The position numbers and the translations under genes were made by a program. Under the pieces are notes generated by a model. That model saw only the letters and a program-made list of their open reading frames with translations, made no database searches and had not been told where the DNA came from. Below, piece after piece: positions 5,616 to 15,268 of a stretch of DNA of 19,467 nucleotides (the stretch's first letter is position 1; every line of letters starts with the position of its first letter). Source of the DNA: an uncultured Veillonella sp. (GTDB lineage: Bacteria; Bacillota; Negativicutes; Veillonellales; Veillonellaceae); the NCBI GenBank assembly GCA_900757715.1, contig CAAEOZ010000265.1, positions 1 to 19,467 of the forward strand. The letters run 5' to 3'.

Positions 5616-7467
5616 CAGAAGTATAAAGAAGTTAGAATCTGATTTATGGGAATCAGCAGATTTACTAAGAGCAGGTTCTAAACTGACATCAAACCAGTAT
5701 TGTATGCCGGTGCTGGGATTACTCTTTTTAAGATATGCGTATAGTCGATTTAAATTGGTGGAAGCAGAGATATTAAAGGATAGACCAATGCGTAATGGCA
5801 GAAAAATGCCTGTAGAAGCCAAGGATTTTTCTGCTAAAAGTGCATTGTTTTTGCAAAGAGAAGCACAGTATGATTATCTCGTGAATCTTCCTGAAAATAT
5901 AGCATCAGCTGATTTGAAAAATATTACTGGACAGCCAATGAATAGTCTGGGTGAGGTAGTAAACAATGCTATGGAACTTGTGGAACAGCAAAGTGAACAG
6001 TTAGCAGGTGTATTGCCAAAAAGTTATACGGATTTTTCCGATGAACTGCTGGGAGAGCTGCTTCGTATATTCAATAACAACGCACTTGATGAAGTTGGTG
6101 GAGATGTAATAGGCAGAATTTATGAGTATTTCTTAAATAAATTTGCAAAAAATATAGCTTCAGATGATGGAGTGTTCTTTACACCAAAGTCTCTTGTGAA
6201 AATGATTGTTAATATATTAGAACCGACATCTGGAGTGCTTCTTGATCCGGCATGTGGTTCAGGCGGTATGTTTGTGCAGACAGGTGATTTTGTAAATGAA
6301 GCCGGTTTACAGTCAAATAGTAGTATGACATTTTATGGACAGGAGAAGGTAGAATACAATGCACAGCTTTGTCTTATGAATATGGCAGTTCATGGCCTTA
6401 CAGGAGTAATAAAATCTGGTGATGAAGCGAATACATTTTATCATGATGCTCATAACCTTGAAGGTTGCTGTGACTATGTAATGGCAAATCCACCATTCAA
6501 CGTGGATAAGGTAAAGGTAGAATCAACATTCAGTGCAGGAAGACTTCCATTTGGTTGCCCGAAGGAGAATAAGAATAAAGAAATTGGAAACGCAAATTAT
6601 CTATGGATTTCGTACTTTTATGCCTATCTCAACGAAAAGGGCAGAGCAGGATTTGTTATGGCTTCCTCTGCAACAGATAGTCAGGGAAGTGATAAGGATA
6701 TAAGAGAAAAGCTGGTCAAAACTGGTCATGTTGATGTGATGATAAGTGTCGGTAACAATTTCTTCTATACAAAGAGCCTTCCGTGTTCATTGTGGTTTTT
6801 TGATAAAGGCAAAAAGGAAGAATTGAAGAATAAAGTTCTCTTTATTGATGCGAGAAACTATTATACAGAGGTTGACCGTACATTGAATGAATGGTCAGAG
6901 TGGCAACTTAAAAATCTGAATGCTATTGTCTGGTTATATCGTGGAGAAAGCGAGAAATATACTGCATTACTTCATGAATATAGAAATGCACTTGGAAGTG
7001 ACAAATTATTTGATGAACAAGTTCATGATTTGACTGAAAGATTAAAGAAACTTCGTGCAGAAGCCAAAACAGCAGTTGAGGCAGCAGATAAGCGAGAAAA
7101 GAAAAAATTACAGACTGAATACGATGATAGAATTTCTGAACTTACAGAAAGGCTTATAATAGCAAAAGAAGCTAATTGGTTATATGAAAAGTTTGGAGAA
7201 GGAGAGTATCACGATATCCTTGGATTATGTAAAGTCGCTTATACAACAGATGATGTAAAATGTGAAGATAAAGATGAAATCAGCATTGAAGAAAAAGGGT
7301 GGTCACTTACTCCGGGAGCCTATGTTGGTGTAGCACCTGTGGAAGATGATGGTGTGGATTTTGAAGAGCGAATGGCAGAGATACATCGAGAACTTTTAGC
7401 ATTGCAGGCAGAATCAAATGATTTGATGAATTCTATCTCACGGAATATGAAGGAAATGGGGCTATGA
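5608..7467 (+). CDS. hsdM: Type I restriction-modification methyltransferase subunit HsdM
   Basis: A 619-residue protein with an N-terminal HsdM helical domain (about residues 1-140), then an N6-adenine methyltransferase domain. The SAM-binding motif I is DPACGSGG (213-220) and the catalytic motif IV is NPPF (294-297). FTPKSLVKMIV before motif I is the usual motif X. A charged coiled-coil stretch follows around residues 465-515 (LTERLKKLRAEAKTAVEAAD), which makes it longer than the classical enzyme of about 500 residues. HsdM methylates adenine within the site chosen by HsdS, from SAM, as an M2S complex. It overlaps the regulator upstream by 8 bases and hsdS by ATGA, so the operon is translationally coupled. 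All key residues are present. Confidence 0.96.
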   Translation: MDNRSIKKLESDLWESADLLRAGSKLTSNQYCMPVLGLLFLRYAYSRFKLVEAEILKDRPMRNGRKMPVEAKDFSAKSALFLQREAQYDYLVNLPENIASADLKNITGQPMNSLGEVVNNAMELVEQQSEQLAGVLPKSYTDFSDELLGELLRIFNNNALDEVGGDVIGRIYEYFLNKFAKNIASDDGVFFTPKSLVKMIVNILEPTSGVLLDPACGSGGMFVQTGDFVNEAGLQSNSSMTFYGQEKVEYNAQLCLMNMAVHGLTGVIKSGDEANTFYHDAHNLEGCCDYVMANPPFNVDKVKVESTFSAGRLPFGCPKENKNKEIGNANYLWISYFYAYLNEKGRAGFVMASSATDSQGSDKDIREKLVKTGHVDVMISVGNNFFYTKSLPCSLWFFDKGKKEELKNKVLFIDARNYYTEVDRTLNEWSEWQLKNLNAIVWLYRGESEKYTALLHEYRNALGSDKLFDEQVHDLTERLKKLRAEAKTAVEAADKREKKKLQTEYDDRISELTERLIIAKEANWLYEKFGEGEYHDILGLCKVAYTTDDVKCEDKDEISIEEKGWSLTPGAYVGVAPVEDDGVDFEERMAEIHRELLALQAESNDLMNSISRNMKEMGL

Positions 7468-8627
7468 GTTGGGAATATAAAACATTAGATGAATTAGGAT
7501 CTGTTTCTCGTGGTAGGTCAAAACATAGACCTAGAAATGATGAGACATTATTTGGTGGGAAATATCCATTTGTTCAAACATCTGATGTAAAGAAGGCAAA
7601 TTTATATCTTACGGAATATGAAAGTACATACAATGAAAAGGGATTAGAGCAAAGTAAATTATGGAAAGCTGGGACACTCTGTATTACCATTGCAGCTAAT
7701 ATAGCTGATACAGCAATTTTAGGAATTGATGCTTGTTTCCCAGATAGTGTAATGGGGTTTATACCATATGACGGAATTGCTAATGTAAAGTTTGTGAAGT
7801 ATGCATTTGATATGCTTCAAAGAGATTGTAAACAGATATCTCAAGGGACGGCTCAGGATAATCTGTCATGGAAGAAATTATCAACAATAAAGTTTCCAGC
7901 ACCTGATATAGAAGTGCAAAATAAAATAGTAAATTATTTATCAGCATATGATGATTTAATTGAGAACAATAAAAAACAAATTAAATTATTGGAAGAAGCA
8001 GCGGAACGTCTGTACAGAGAATGGTTTGTAGATTTACACTTTCCGAGATATGAGAATACAGAGATAATTGACGGGGTGCCAGAAGGTTGGAAACGAAAAA
8101 GATTGGTAGATATTGCAGATATTCAATATGGTTATGCCTTTGATGGTTCAAAGTTTAATGATATGAAAAAAGGTATACCAATTGTTCGAATAAGAAATAT
8201 TCCAGCAGGAATCACTTCGGACTATACGACAGAAGAAACAGAAGAAAAATATTTAATAGGTAATGGCGATATTATAGTTGGAATGGATGGGGAATTTCAT
8301 ATTAATTCTTGGTCTGGTGATAATGCATACTTAGTGCAACGTACATGCTGTTTTCGCCCTAAGAAAAAAGAAATGCAAGGGTGGTTATTATGGGCAATTC
8401 GTAAACCAATAAAATATTATGAGAAGACAATAGTAGGTGCTACAGTATCACATTTAGGAAAGAAACATATAGATGCTATTGATTTGTTAGTTGGACCAGA
8501 TGAACTATATGTTCCATTTCAGAATTATTTTGATAAAAGGCAGAGTTTGTTGAATCAAAATGTTTTACTTTTAGAAGCTCGTGACCGATTATTACCAAGA
8601 TTGATGAGTGGAGAAGTGGAGGTATAA
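7464..8627 (+). CDS. hsdS: Type I restriction-modification specificity subunit HsdS
   Basis: A 387-residue protein with the normal two-target-domain layout. TRD1 spans about residues 1-150. A central conserved helix follows at about 150-190 (KIVNYLSAYDDLIENNKKQI, EEAAERLYREWF). TRD2 covers about 205-350, starting GWKRKRLVDIADIQYGYAFD. The C-terminal conserved helix ends RDRLLPRLMSGEVEV. The two TRDs each read one half of a bipartite DNA site, which cannot be predicted from sequence. It overlaps hsdM by ATGA. I see no recombinase gene, second hsdS copy or flanking inverted repeat, so switching by inversion is not suggested. Confidence 0.93.
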   Translation: MSWEYKTLDELGSVSRGRSKHRPRNDETLFGGKYPFVQTSDVKKANLYLTEYESTYNEKGLEQSKLWKAGTLCITIAANIADTAILGIDACFPDSVMGFIPYDGIANVKFVKYAFDMLQRDCKQISQGTAQDNLSWKKLSTIKFPAPDIEVQNKIVNYLSAYDDLIENNKKQIKLLEEAAERLYREWFVDLHFPRYENTEIIDGVPEGWKRKRLVDIADIQYGYAFDGSKFNDMKKGIPIVRIRNIPAGITSDYTTEETEEKYLIGNGDIIVGMDGEFHINSWSGDNAYLVQRTCCFRPKKKEMQGWLLWAIRKPIKYYEKTIVGATVSHLGKKHIDAIDLLVGPDELYVPFQNYFDKRQSLLNQNVLLLEARDRLLPRLMSGEVEV

Positions 8628-8630
8628 ATA

Positions 8631-10559
8631 ATGAATGATTTTGAACATAAAGATTATTTCAACGCTAGATTTTGTTATCGTGGTGATGAACAAAAGGTGA
8701 CTGCTATCTTGGATTCTTATGTTCAAAATCAGATAGAGTTAGCTGATATTAATAGAGTGATTGAACTTTATCATACAAAATTATTTTTTGAGAAAGTTAC
8801 AGACATTCCGGATTGGTCAAAAGAAAAATATCAGAGATATAAAGCGAAAACATTGAATTTAAATACTGTAGTTTATGAGAGATTTAAACAGATAACAGAA
8901 GAAAATGTGGTTGATACTTTTAATAATTGTTATGTGAGTTATTGGGATGATTTTATAAATTTCTTTTATAAGTTTAAAACCTATAAGTGTATTTCTAAGG
9001 ATAGAATATGTGATGTTCTGAAAGGGCTGCGTTGGAATACTTATCATATACTACAGGATAAGTCATTTGTAGAGTACTTTGATGAAGAGATAACTATATT
9101 GCTAGAGGAACAACAATATGGGTTGCAATTTGTAGTTTCTTATTATTTAGAAGAACATGATAAAAAACTACAGGTATATATTCCAAGACATTTTACCATT
9201 GAGAAAAGGGTAAAACTTATTGAAGATTATCTTAAAAGTGATTATATTAACCCGAATTTTATGAAACTTATTTTAAATGCTAAACATACAAAAGAGTTAC
9301 CGATTACTCCGAAAATGAAAAAAATGGCGGACAAGAGGAATAACGAATTTTGGGAGAATAATAAATCGGCGGTTTTTCATGACTATGGTTTTGGCGTTAC
9401 TTTTGGTCCATTTGAAAATGTTAAGAATGTCCAAATTGAAAATAGTAAATGGATTCTAGAGTATGATACAGGATGGATAAAGGATAATACTGATTACCCA
9501 ACATTGCTAAACAATTTCATATATTTATTTGAATACATAGATAGTCAGGCAAGATTCACATGTGTTTCAAGTCATGGAGAAAGACACCCTCTTACGGAGA
9601 TTTTTGAAGTTAGAGGTGTTGGAATGTACAAGAAGAATGTAGCATTTGATATGTTAGAATCTTTATCTGATATTCAAATGAGAGGTTATGTTGAACAATT
9701 GATTAAACTTGATATCAACATTGAAGACATTATAAAATGGTTTTTTGAAACCTATTTATTACAGGAATTTGATATTAAAGATTATACATGTAGTATGCCA
9801 AACTCGGCTGATAGCATACTTAGTAAATGTAAAACTCTTGCATCAGCTATAGATGGAGTACTAAGTAAGTATAAAATGTTGTGCGATGATGGAGAAATTG
9901 ATCTTGAACTTTTTAAATATATAACAGATTCACCAAGAATAAAAGATATCCCAAGTCGAATAAAAAATAAATATTGTTATGTTATAAATAGTGAACTTAT
10001 TAAAGAGATGAATATGTTGTTTTCATCGCAGAGCATGCTTGGGTATACCGAAAAAACAAAATCAAAATATGACTCTCTTATTAAGCTTATATCAAATGAA
10101 GATATAAAATTGTCAGAATGTGAACCATATAACATAGCATCACTAAATTGGTTAATCGAAAAAGGGGCAATATATATAGAAGATGATGTTATTAATTATA
10201 ACAAGGAAAGAGTATTTATTTTACATGAGTTTTACGAAAAAGAAGTTATTTCATTACAACATATAAAATCACCATTATTAAAACGATTGATTAAAAATGG
10301 TGATATTTGTGTAGATGATAAACTGTTGTCGAAACCTGAATATAAATATTTTGATTATATATTGAATAATTCTGAGTTTAGTGATGGAAAAGCTATTAGA
10401 AATCGCTATATCCATGATTCTATTGTGCCAGATAACAATACAATGATAGCGGATTATTATACGTTATTAAAGATAATGATTTTGTTGATTATTAAAATAA
10501 ATGATGATTGTTGCATTTATGATGAGATAAAGGAAGGAGGAGATTATTATGAGCTATGA
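8631..10559 (+). CDS. Unknown 642-aa protein with HEPN-like R-x4-H motif, between hsdS and hsdR
   Basis: No family is recognised over most of its length. It starts behind GGAGGT (8618-8623), three bases after hsdS, and overlaps hsdR by 11 bases, so it is made as part of the R-M operon. Near the C-terminus, after helical sequence, lies KAIRNRYIHDS with R590, N591 and H595, then a long hydrophobic helix (DYYTLLKIMILLIIKI). An RN...H motif between two helices is the signature of HEPN-type RNases, including tRNA anticodon nucleases such as PrrC. No P-loop is visible, unlike PrrC and RloC. The middle contains FHDYGFGVTFGP and other beta-rich sequence. An RNA-cleaving suicide or back-up toxin is plausible, but the fold is inferred from a short motif. 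It appears more AT-rich than hsdM and hsdR. Confidence 0.55.
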   Translation: MNDFEHKDYFNARFCYRGDEQKVTAILDSYVQNQIELADINRVIELYHTKLFFEKVTDIPDWSKEKYQRYKAKTLNLNTVVYERFKQITEENVVDTFNNCYVSYWDDFINFFYKFKTYKCISKDRICDVLKGLRWNTYHILQDKSFVEYFDEEITILLEEQQYGLQFVVSYYLEEHDKKLQVYIPRHFTIEKRVKLIEDYLKSDYINPNFMKLILNAKHTKELPITPKMKKMADKRNNEFWENNKSAVFHDYGFGVTFGPFENVKNVQIENSKWILEYDTGWIKDNTDYPTLLNNFIYLFEYIDSQARFTCVSSHGERHPLTEIFEVRGVGMYKKNVAFDMLESLSDIQMRGYVEQLIKLDINIEDIIKWFFETYLLQEFDIKDYTCSMPNSADSILSKCKTLASAIDGVLSKYKMLCDDGEIDLELFKYITDSPRIKDIPSRIKNKYCYVINSELIKEMNMLFSSQSMLGYTEKTKSKYDSLIKLISNEDIKLSECEPYNIASLNWLIEKGAIYIEDDVINYNKERVFILHEFYEKEVISLQHIKSPLLKRLIKNGDICVDDKLLSKPEYKYFDYILNNSEFSDGKAIRNRYIHDSIVPDNNTMIADYYTLLKIMILLIIKINDDCCIYDEIKEGGDYYEL

Positions 10560-13500
10560 TTATTCAGAAAACATATTAGTACAGGAAAGTGCTGGTCACC
10601 TTCTTGAAGATGAACTTGGTTGGCGTGTAGAACTTGCTTATAATACAGAAGTATTAGGTGAAACTGGCACATTTGGCAGGAAATCATATAAGGAAATCCT
10701 TCTTGTGAAATATCTCAAGCAGGCACTTTCAAAACTCAATCCATGGCTTACTCCAGCATTACTTGAAGATGCTATAAAAACATTTGAAAGTCATATGTCA
10801 TCAGCTTCTCTTATGCAGATAAATGAGGAAAAGTATAGATGCATAAGAGATGGTATTCCAGTGAAGGTGAAAAAGCCGAATGGTCAGATTGAGGAGAAGA
10901 AGGCAATAGTCATTGATTTTAAAAATCCAGATAATAATGATTTTCTTGCTGTTAAGGAAATGAAAATACATGGTGACCTTTATCGTAGACGCACAGATAT
11001 TGTGGGGTTTGTAAATGGGATACCGCTTCTTTTTATAGAATTGAAGAAGAATTCAGTAGATGTGCAGAATGCATACACAGATAATTATACAGATTATCTT
11101 GATACAATACCGCATCTATTTTATTATAATGCATTTCTTATCTTGTCCAATGGAACAGAGGCTAAAGTGGGAACATTAGGTAGCAAATATGAATTCTTCC
11201 ATGAGTGGAAAAGATTGTCTGAGCAGGAAGAAGGTAATATTGCACTTGAAACGATGCTTAGAGGTATATGCAAAAAGGATAACTTTCTTGATTTGTTGGA
11301 AAATTTTATATTATTTGACCATTCAGATGGAAAAACAGTAAAGATTTTAGCACGTAATCACCAGTATTTAGGTGTGAATGAAGCGGTGAAAGCATATGAA
11401 GCTCGTAAATTGAATAACGGAAAGTTGGGTGTGTTCTGGCATACACAAGGTTCTGGTAAAAGTTACTCGATGGTATTTTTATCACAGAAAATTCGGCGAA
11501 AATTTGCAGGTTCTCCAACGATTGTGATTTTGACAGACAGGGATGAGTTAAATACACAGATTAGCAATACTTTTGAAAATTGTGGATTATTGGGGAAAAC
11601 AAAGTCTGCAAAGTATATTGCTACGAGTGGTGATGACCTTATAACAAAATTGCAAGGAAATCCTAGCTTTATATTTACTTTGATTCAGAAATTTAATAAG
11701 AAAGATGTACAGCCAATCATACCAGATCATGACATTATTATAATGTCCGATGAAGCACATAGGAGTCAGTATGGAATATTTGCAGACAATATGATGAATT
11801 TGTTGCCTACAGCCGCACGTATTGGTTTTACAGGAACACCATTATTATCAAATGATAATATTACAGAGAGAACATTTGGTGGTTATATTTCCATCTATGA
11901 TTTTAAGAGAGCAGTTGAGGATAAAGCAACAGTCCCGCTATATTATGAGAATCGTGGAGAGAAGATTTTGGATTTAGACAATCCGGATATTACTGATAAG
12001 ATATTGGATGCGATTGAGGCAGCAGATTTAGATCCAGACCAGACAGAAAAACTGGAGCGTGAGTTTAAGAAAGAGATTCATATTATGACAGCACCACAAA
12101 GGCTTAAATCTGTAGCCAAAGACTTTGTTTCTCATTATTCGGATTTATGGACAAGTGGTAAGGCTATGTTTGTGTGCCTGAATAAAGTGACTTGTGTTCG
12201 GATGTATAACCTTGTGCAGAATTATTGGGAAGAAGAAATTAAACGATTAGAAGGCATAAAATCAAAAGTATCACAGCAGGAAGTACAGGAACTGGAACGC
12301 AAGATTAAATGGATGAAAGAAACCGAAATGGCTGTCGTTATTTCTCAGGAGCAGAATGAGATTCAGACATTTAAGAAATGGAATCTTGATATAAAGCCGC
12401 ATCGTGAAAAGATGGAGAAAAGAGAACTCGATAAAGAGTTTAAGGATAAGGACAATCCACTTCGAGTAGTGTTTGTCTGTGCAATGTGGCTTACTGGTTT
12501 TGATGTAAAATGTTTGTCATGTCTATATCTTGATAAGCCTTTGAAAGCACATACTCTCATGCAGACAATAGCAAGAGCAAATCGTGTGGCAGAGGGCAAG
12601 AGTAACGGACTTATTATTGACTATATTGGCATAGTAAAGGCACTTCGTAAAGCACTTGCAGATTATACAGCAAATGTTGGAGGAAGAGAGACTGATCCAA
12701 CAATAGATAAGGAAGAACTTATAGAGCACATGCTGGAAACTATATCAGCAGCTATAGAATTTTTATGTAGCAGAAATTTTGAGTTGGAGGATTTGATTAA
12801 GGCAAAAGACTTTTCAAAATTAGCATTACTACAGACAGCAGCAAATGCTGTTTCTGATAGCCGAGAATCACGCAAGCAGTTTATGACATATGCAAACGAA
12901 ATAAATCGTATGATGAAATATCTGGACAGAGATGATATATCGGATGAGGATAGAAACAAAAAAGACGTGATTATAGCAATATCTGATGAACTAAAGAAAA
13001 AGAAGAAACACATTGATAATGTTGCTTTGATGGTTCAGATTAATGGGATTCTAGGTGAATATATAATGATCGAACAGGAATCTAATAATAATGACATAGC
13101 TAAGCGTTTTGATATCAGTAGAATAGATTTTGATTTGCTTCGAAGAGAGTTTGCAAAGACAAAGAAAAAGAATCTGCTCATTACAGATTTGGATGAACTG
13201 ATTCAAACAAGATTAGACAGTATGCTCAAAGAAAATCCAAGTCGTGTGGATTATTATGAAAGATATCAGACAATCATTGATGAATATAATAATGAGCAGG
13301 ACAGGGCAAACATTGAAAAGACATTTATGGACTTGATAAATCTGGCTAATTCTATGAATCAGGAAGAAAAGCGTTATGTCAGAGAGGGCTTTACAAGTGA
13401 TGAAGAACTGTCATTGTATGATATGCTTTTCAATGAAAATCTTTCAAAAGAAGATATCAATAAGATAAAGAAAGTTGCGATAGACTTGCTGGAAAAGATA

Positions 13501-13683
13501 AAAGCAAAGATATCTGAACTTGACCATTGGACAGAGAAGCAGGAAACAAAGGCAGAAGTTGATACTCTTATAGGCACGATTCTCTGGGAAGAATTACCAG
13601 AGAGTTATTCTGATAATGCAATATTTGCATATAGACAGAAAATTTATGAGTATGTATTTATGAGGTATAAAGAGGTGGCGTAA
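10549..13683 (+). CDS. hsdR: Type I restriction endonuclease/translocase subunit HsdR
   Basis: A 1044-residue protein of normal length, starting behind AGGAGG (10535-10540). The N-terminal nuclease domain has a PD-(D/E)xK-type arrangement, D150 with ELK at 164-166. The superfamily 2 translocase motor follows: Walker A GSGKS (301-305), DEAH (401-404), motif III GFTGTP, and motif VI in MQTIARANRVAEGKSNG. The C-terminal third is helical and probably contacts the methylase core. In the R2M2S complex it pulls in DNA from unmodified sites and cuts at a distance. All catalytic motifs are present, so restriction should be active. It is separated from hsdS by the HEPN-like gene, an uncommon order. Confidence 0.96.
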   Translation: MSYDYSENILVQESAGHLLEDELGWRVELAYNTEVLGETGTFGRKSYKEILLVKYLKQALSKLNPWLTPALLEDAIKTFESHMSSASLMQINEEKYRCIRDGIPVKVKKPNGQIEEKKAIVIDFKNPDNNDFLAVKEMKIHGDLYRRRTDIVGFVNGIPLLFIELKKNSVDVQNAYTDNYTDYLDTIPHLFYYNAFLILSNGTEAKVGTLGSKYEFFHEWKRLSEQEEGNIALETMLRGICKKDNFLDLLENFILFDHSDGKTVKILARNHQYLGVNEAVKAYEARKLNNGKLGVFWHTQGSGKSYSMVFLSQKIRRKFAGSPTIVILTDRDELNTQISNTFENCGLLGKTKSAKYIATSGDDLITKLQGNPSFIFTLIQKFNKKDVQPIIPDHDIIIMSDEAHRSQYGIFADNMMNLLPTAARIGFTGTPLLSNDNITERTFGGYISIYDFKRAVEDKATVPLYYENRGEKILDLDNPDITDKILDAIEAADLDPDQTEKLEREFKKEIHIMTAPQRLKSVAKDFVSHYSDLWTSGKAMFVCLNKVTCVRMYNLVQNYWEEEIKRLEGIKSKVSQQEVQELERKIKWMKETEMAVVISQEQNEIQTFKKWNLDIKPHREKMEKRELDKEFKDKDNPLRVVFVCAMWLTGFDVKCLSCLYLDKPLKAHTLMQTIARANRVAEGKSNGLIIDYIGIVKALRKALADYTANVGGRETDPTIDKEELIEHMLETISAAIEFLCSRNFELEDLIKAKDFSKLALLQTAANAVSDSRESRKQFMTYANEINRMMKYLDRDDISDEDRNKKDVIIAISDELKKKKKHIDNVALMVQINGILGEYIMIEQESNNNDIAKRFDISRIDFDLLRREFAKTKKKNLLITDLDELIQTRLDSMLKENPSRVDYYERYQTIIDEYNNEQDRANIEKTFMDLINLANSMNQEEKRYVREGFTSDEELSLYDMLFNENLSKEDINKIKKVAIDLLEKIKAKISELDHWTEKQETKAEVDTLIGTILWEELPESYSDNAIFAYRQKIYEYVFMRYKEVA

Positions 13684-13684
13684 A

Positions 13685-13816
13685 ATTGTCGGTGATTATA
13701 CATATGACGCTACCGATGCTAGTAAAGAACTATTTGATAATTACGATAATTTAAGCTCTGCCATTAAGGCAGAAATACCACTCAAGCAGATATGGATATT
13801 GAGTAAGGAAGAATAG
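13685..13816 (+). other. Possible gene remnant or tiny ORF after hsdR
   Basis: The frame that ends at the TAG at 13814 encodes IVGDYTYDATDASKELFDNY and then DNLSSAIKAEIPLKQIWILS, which looks like real protein sequence. It has no ATG, GTG or TTG start. An ATT at 13685 lies behind AGAGGTGG and could be a rare start or a mutated ATG. I do not recognise the family. It may be the tail of a deleted gene. No terminator or convincing promoter is visible between hsdR and the next methyltransferase. Confidence 0.3.
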
Positions 13817-13835
13817 AGAAAGTGAAGAGAAAACT

Positions 13836-15251
13836 ATGAACAAGAAGTGCCAGGTATTTACGCCTGAAAATTATGTAAGAGAATTACTAGATAGTGTGGG
13901 TTATACCCATAATTTATATGGGAAAAAAATACTAGAGAATTCCTGTGGTGATGGCAACATCCTGGTTGCGGTAGTTCAAAGGTATATTGATGATTGTAAG
14001 GAAAATGGTTTGTCTAGAACAAGAATAAAGAATGGGTTAGCAAAAGACATATATGGAATCGAGATTGATGAAGAACAGTATAAAAAGTGTATTGATAATT
14101 TAGATGAAGTATTAAAACGTAACGATATTGACAAAGTTGATTGGAAAGTGATAAATGCAGATTATTTGAAGTGGAATACTACTATTAAATTTCAATATAT
14201 TGTTGGAAATCCTCCTTATATTACATACAGTGAATTGAAAGAGGAGGAACAGCTGTTTGTAAAGAGTAATTTCTCTACATGCGTCAAAGGAAAATTTGAT
14301 TATTGCTATGCATTTATAGAGAAAAGTATTAATTCATTAGCAGATAACGGGAAAATGTCTTATCTTATTCCGAGTAGTATTTATAAGACTGTATTTGGAC
14401 ATAATCTGAGGATTTTTATGAGTCCGTACATTGCCCAAATAAAGGATTACAAACAAGTTAAAATATTTGATAAGGCATTAGTTAAGTCATCCATTATGGT
14501 GTTAGACAAACAACGTCAGCAGGAGATTTTGCATTATCAGGACATGAGTATGGAAAATGCGATAGATATACCTATTGCTCAACTAGATGAAAAGTGGTTT
14601 TTTGCAGATGAGAATGAAGTGGGACAACATCGATTTGGGGATTATTTTAAGGTGTCACATGTTGTGGCAACACTTCTAAATAAAGCATATGTTCTGTCAG
14701 ATGGGGCATATACCGAAGTAGATAATGGCTATGTTTGTGGTAACCATACTATTGAAAGAGCAGTGATTCGAAGTACTGAAACACCTCGAACATTAAGATA
14801 TGGTAAGCACGAAAAAATCATTTTTCCGTACACATACGACGAAAATGGGCTAGTACGTTTTGGAGAGGGTGAGTTTGAACGATTATATCCAGAGGCTGCG
14901 GCATATCTTAATGAGTTCCGAGATGATTTAAGCAAAAGGCAAAGTGATAATAGTGCAAAATGGTATGAGTATGGTCGATCACAGGCGTTGAGTGGTTTGA
15001 ATAGCAAAAAACTTCTGATTTCAACAGTTGTGACAAATGATGTAGACGTATATGAATTAGAACAGGAATGTATACCATATGCGGGAATGTATATCGTGGA
15101 AAAGGAAGATAATAATGAATATGAATTGATAGATGCAATGAGAATACTTAGAAGTGGCGAATTTAAAGAGTATGTTTTTAAAGTTGGTATACCTATAAGT
15201 GGTAAATCGGTGAGAATAACATCGAAGGATGTTGAAAATTATATGTTTTAG
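13836..15251 (+). CDS. Solo N6-adenine DNA methyltransferase (Eco57I/TaqI-like)
   Basis: A 471-residue protein. It starts CQVFTPENYVRELL (motif X-like FTP), has a SAM-binding motif I variant ENSCGDGN (34-41) and the catalytic motif IV NPPY (125-128), the order of gamma-class N6-adenine methylases. The C-terminal half (about 230-471) is expected to hold the target-recognition domain, as in M.TaqI and Eco57I-type enzymes. No nuclease motif is seen within it. It is followed after 17 bases by the dual-ATPase gene, with the HNH nuclease two genes further on. It may protect host sites from that nuclease, or work alone. Its ribosome binding site is weak (GAAGAG). The target sequence is unknown. Confidence 0.85.
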   Translation: MNKKCQVFTPENYVRELLDSVGYTHNLYGKKILENSCGDGNILVAVVQRYIDDCKENGLSRTRIKNGLAKDIYGIEIDEEQYKKCIDNLDEVLKRNDIDKVDWKVINADYLKWNTTIKFQYIVGNPPYITYSELKEEEQLFVKSNFSTCVKGKFDYCYAFIEKSINSLADNGKMSYLIPSSIYKTVFGHNLRIFMSPYIAQIKDYKQVKIFDKALVKSSIMVLDKQRQQEILHYQDMSMENAIDIPIAQLDEKWFFADENEVGQHRFGDYFKVSHVVATLLNKAYVLSDGAYTEVDNGYVCGNHTIERAVIRSTETPRTLRYGKHEKIIFPYTYDENGLVRFGEGEFERLYPEAAAYLNEFRDDLSKRQSDNSAKWYEYGRSQALSGLNSKKLLISTVVTNDVDVYELEQECIPYAGMYIVEKEDNNEYELIDAMRILRSGEFKEYVFKVGIPISGKSVRITSKDVENYMF

Positions 15252-15268
15252 TTCCGGAGGAATTTATT

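Noticed and set aside
7464..8627. Phase-variable hsdS by DNA inversion
   Set aside because: There is only one hsdS, no nearby recombinase and no inverted repeats flanking the target domains.
8631..10559. PrrC or RloC anticodon nuclease
   Set aside because: No Walker A or ABC ATPase motif is visible and the length and N-terminus do not fit; only the R-x4-H motif is shared.
12663..13013. Long minus-strand open frame inside hsdR, and similar ones opposite other genes
   Set aside because: Low-complexity, serine- and phenylalanine-rich translations opposite clearly conserved genes; they reflect the codon use of the sense strand.
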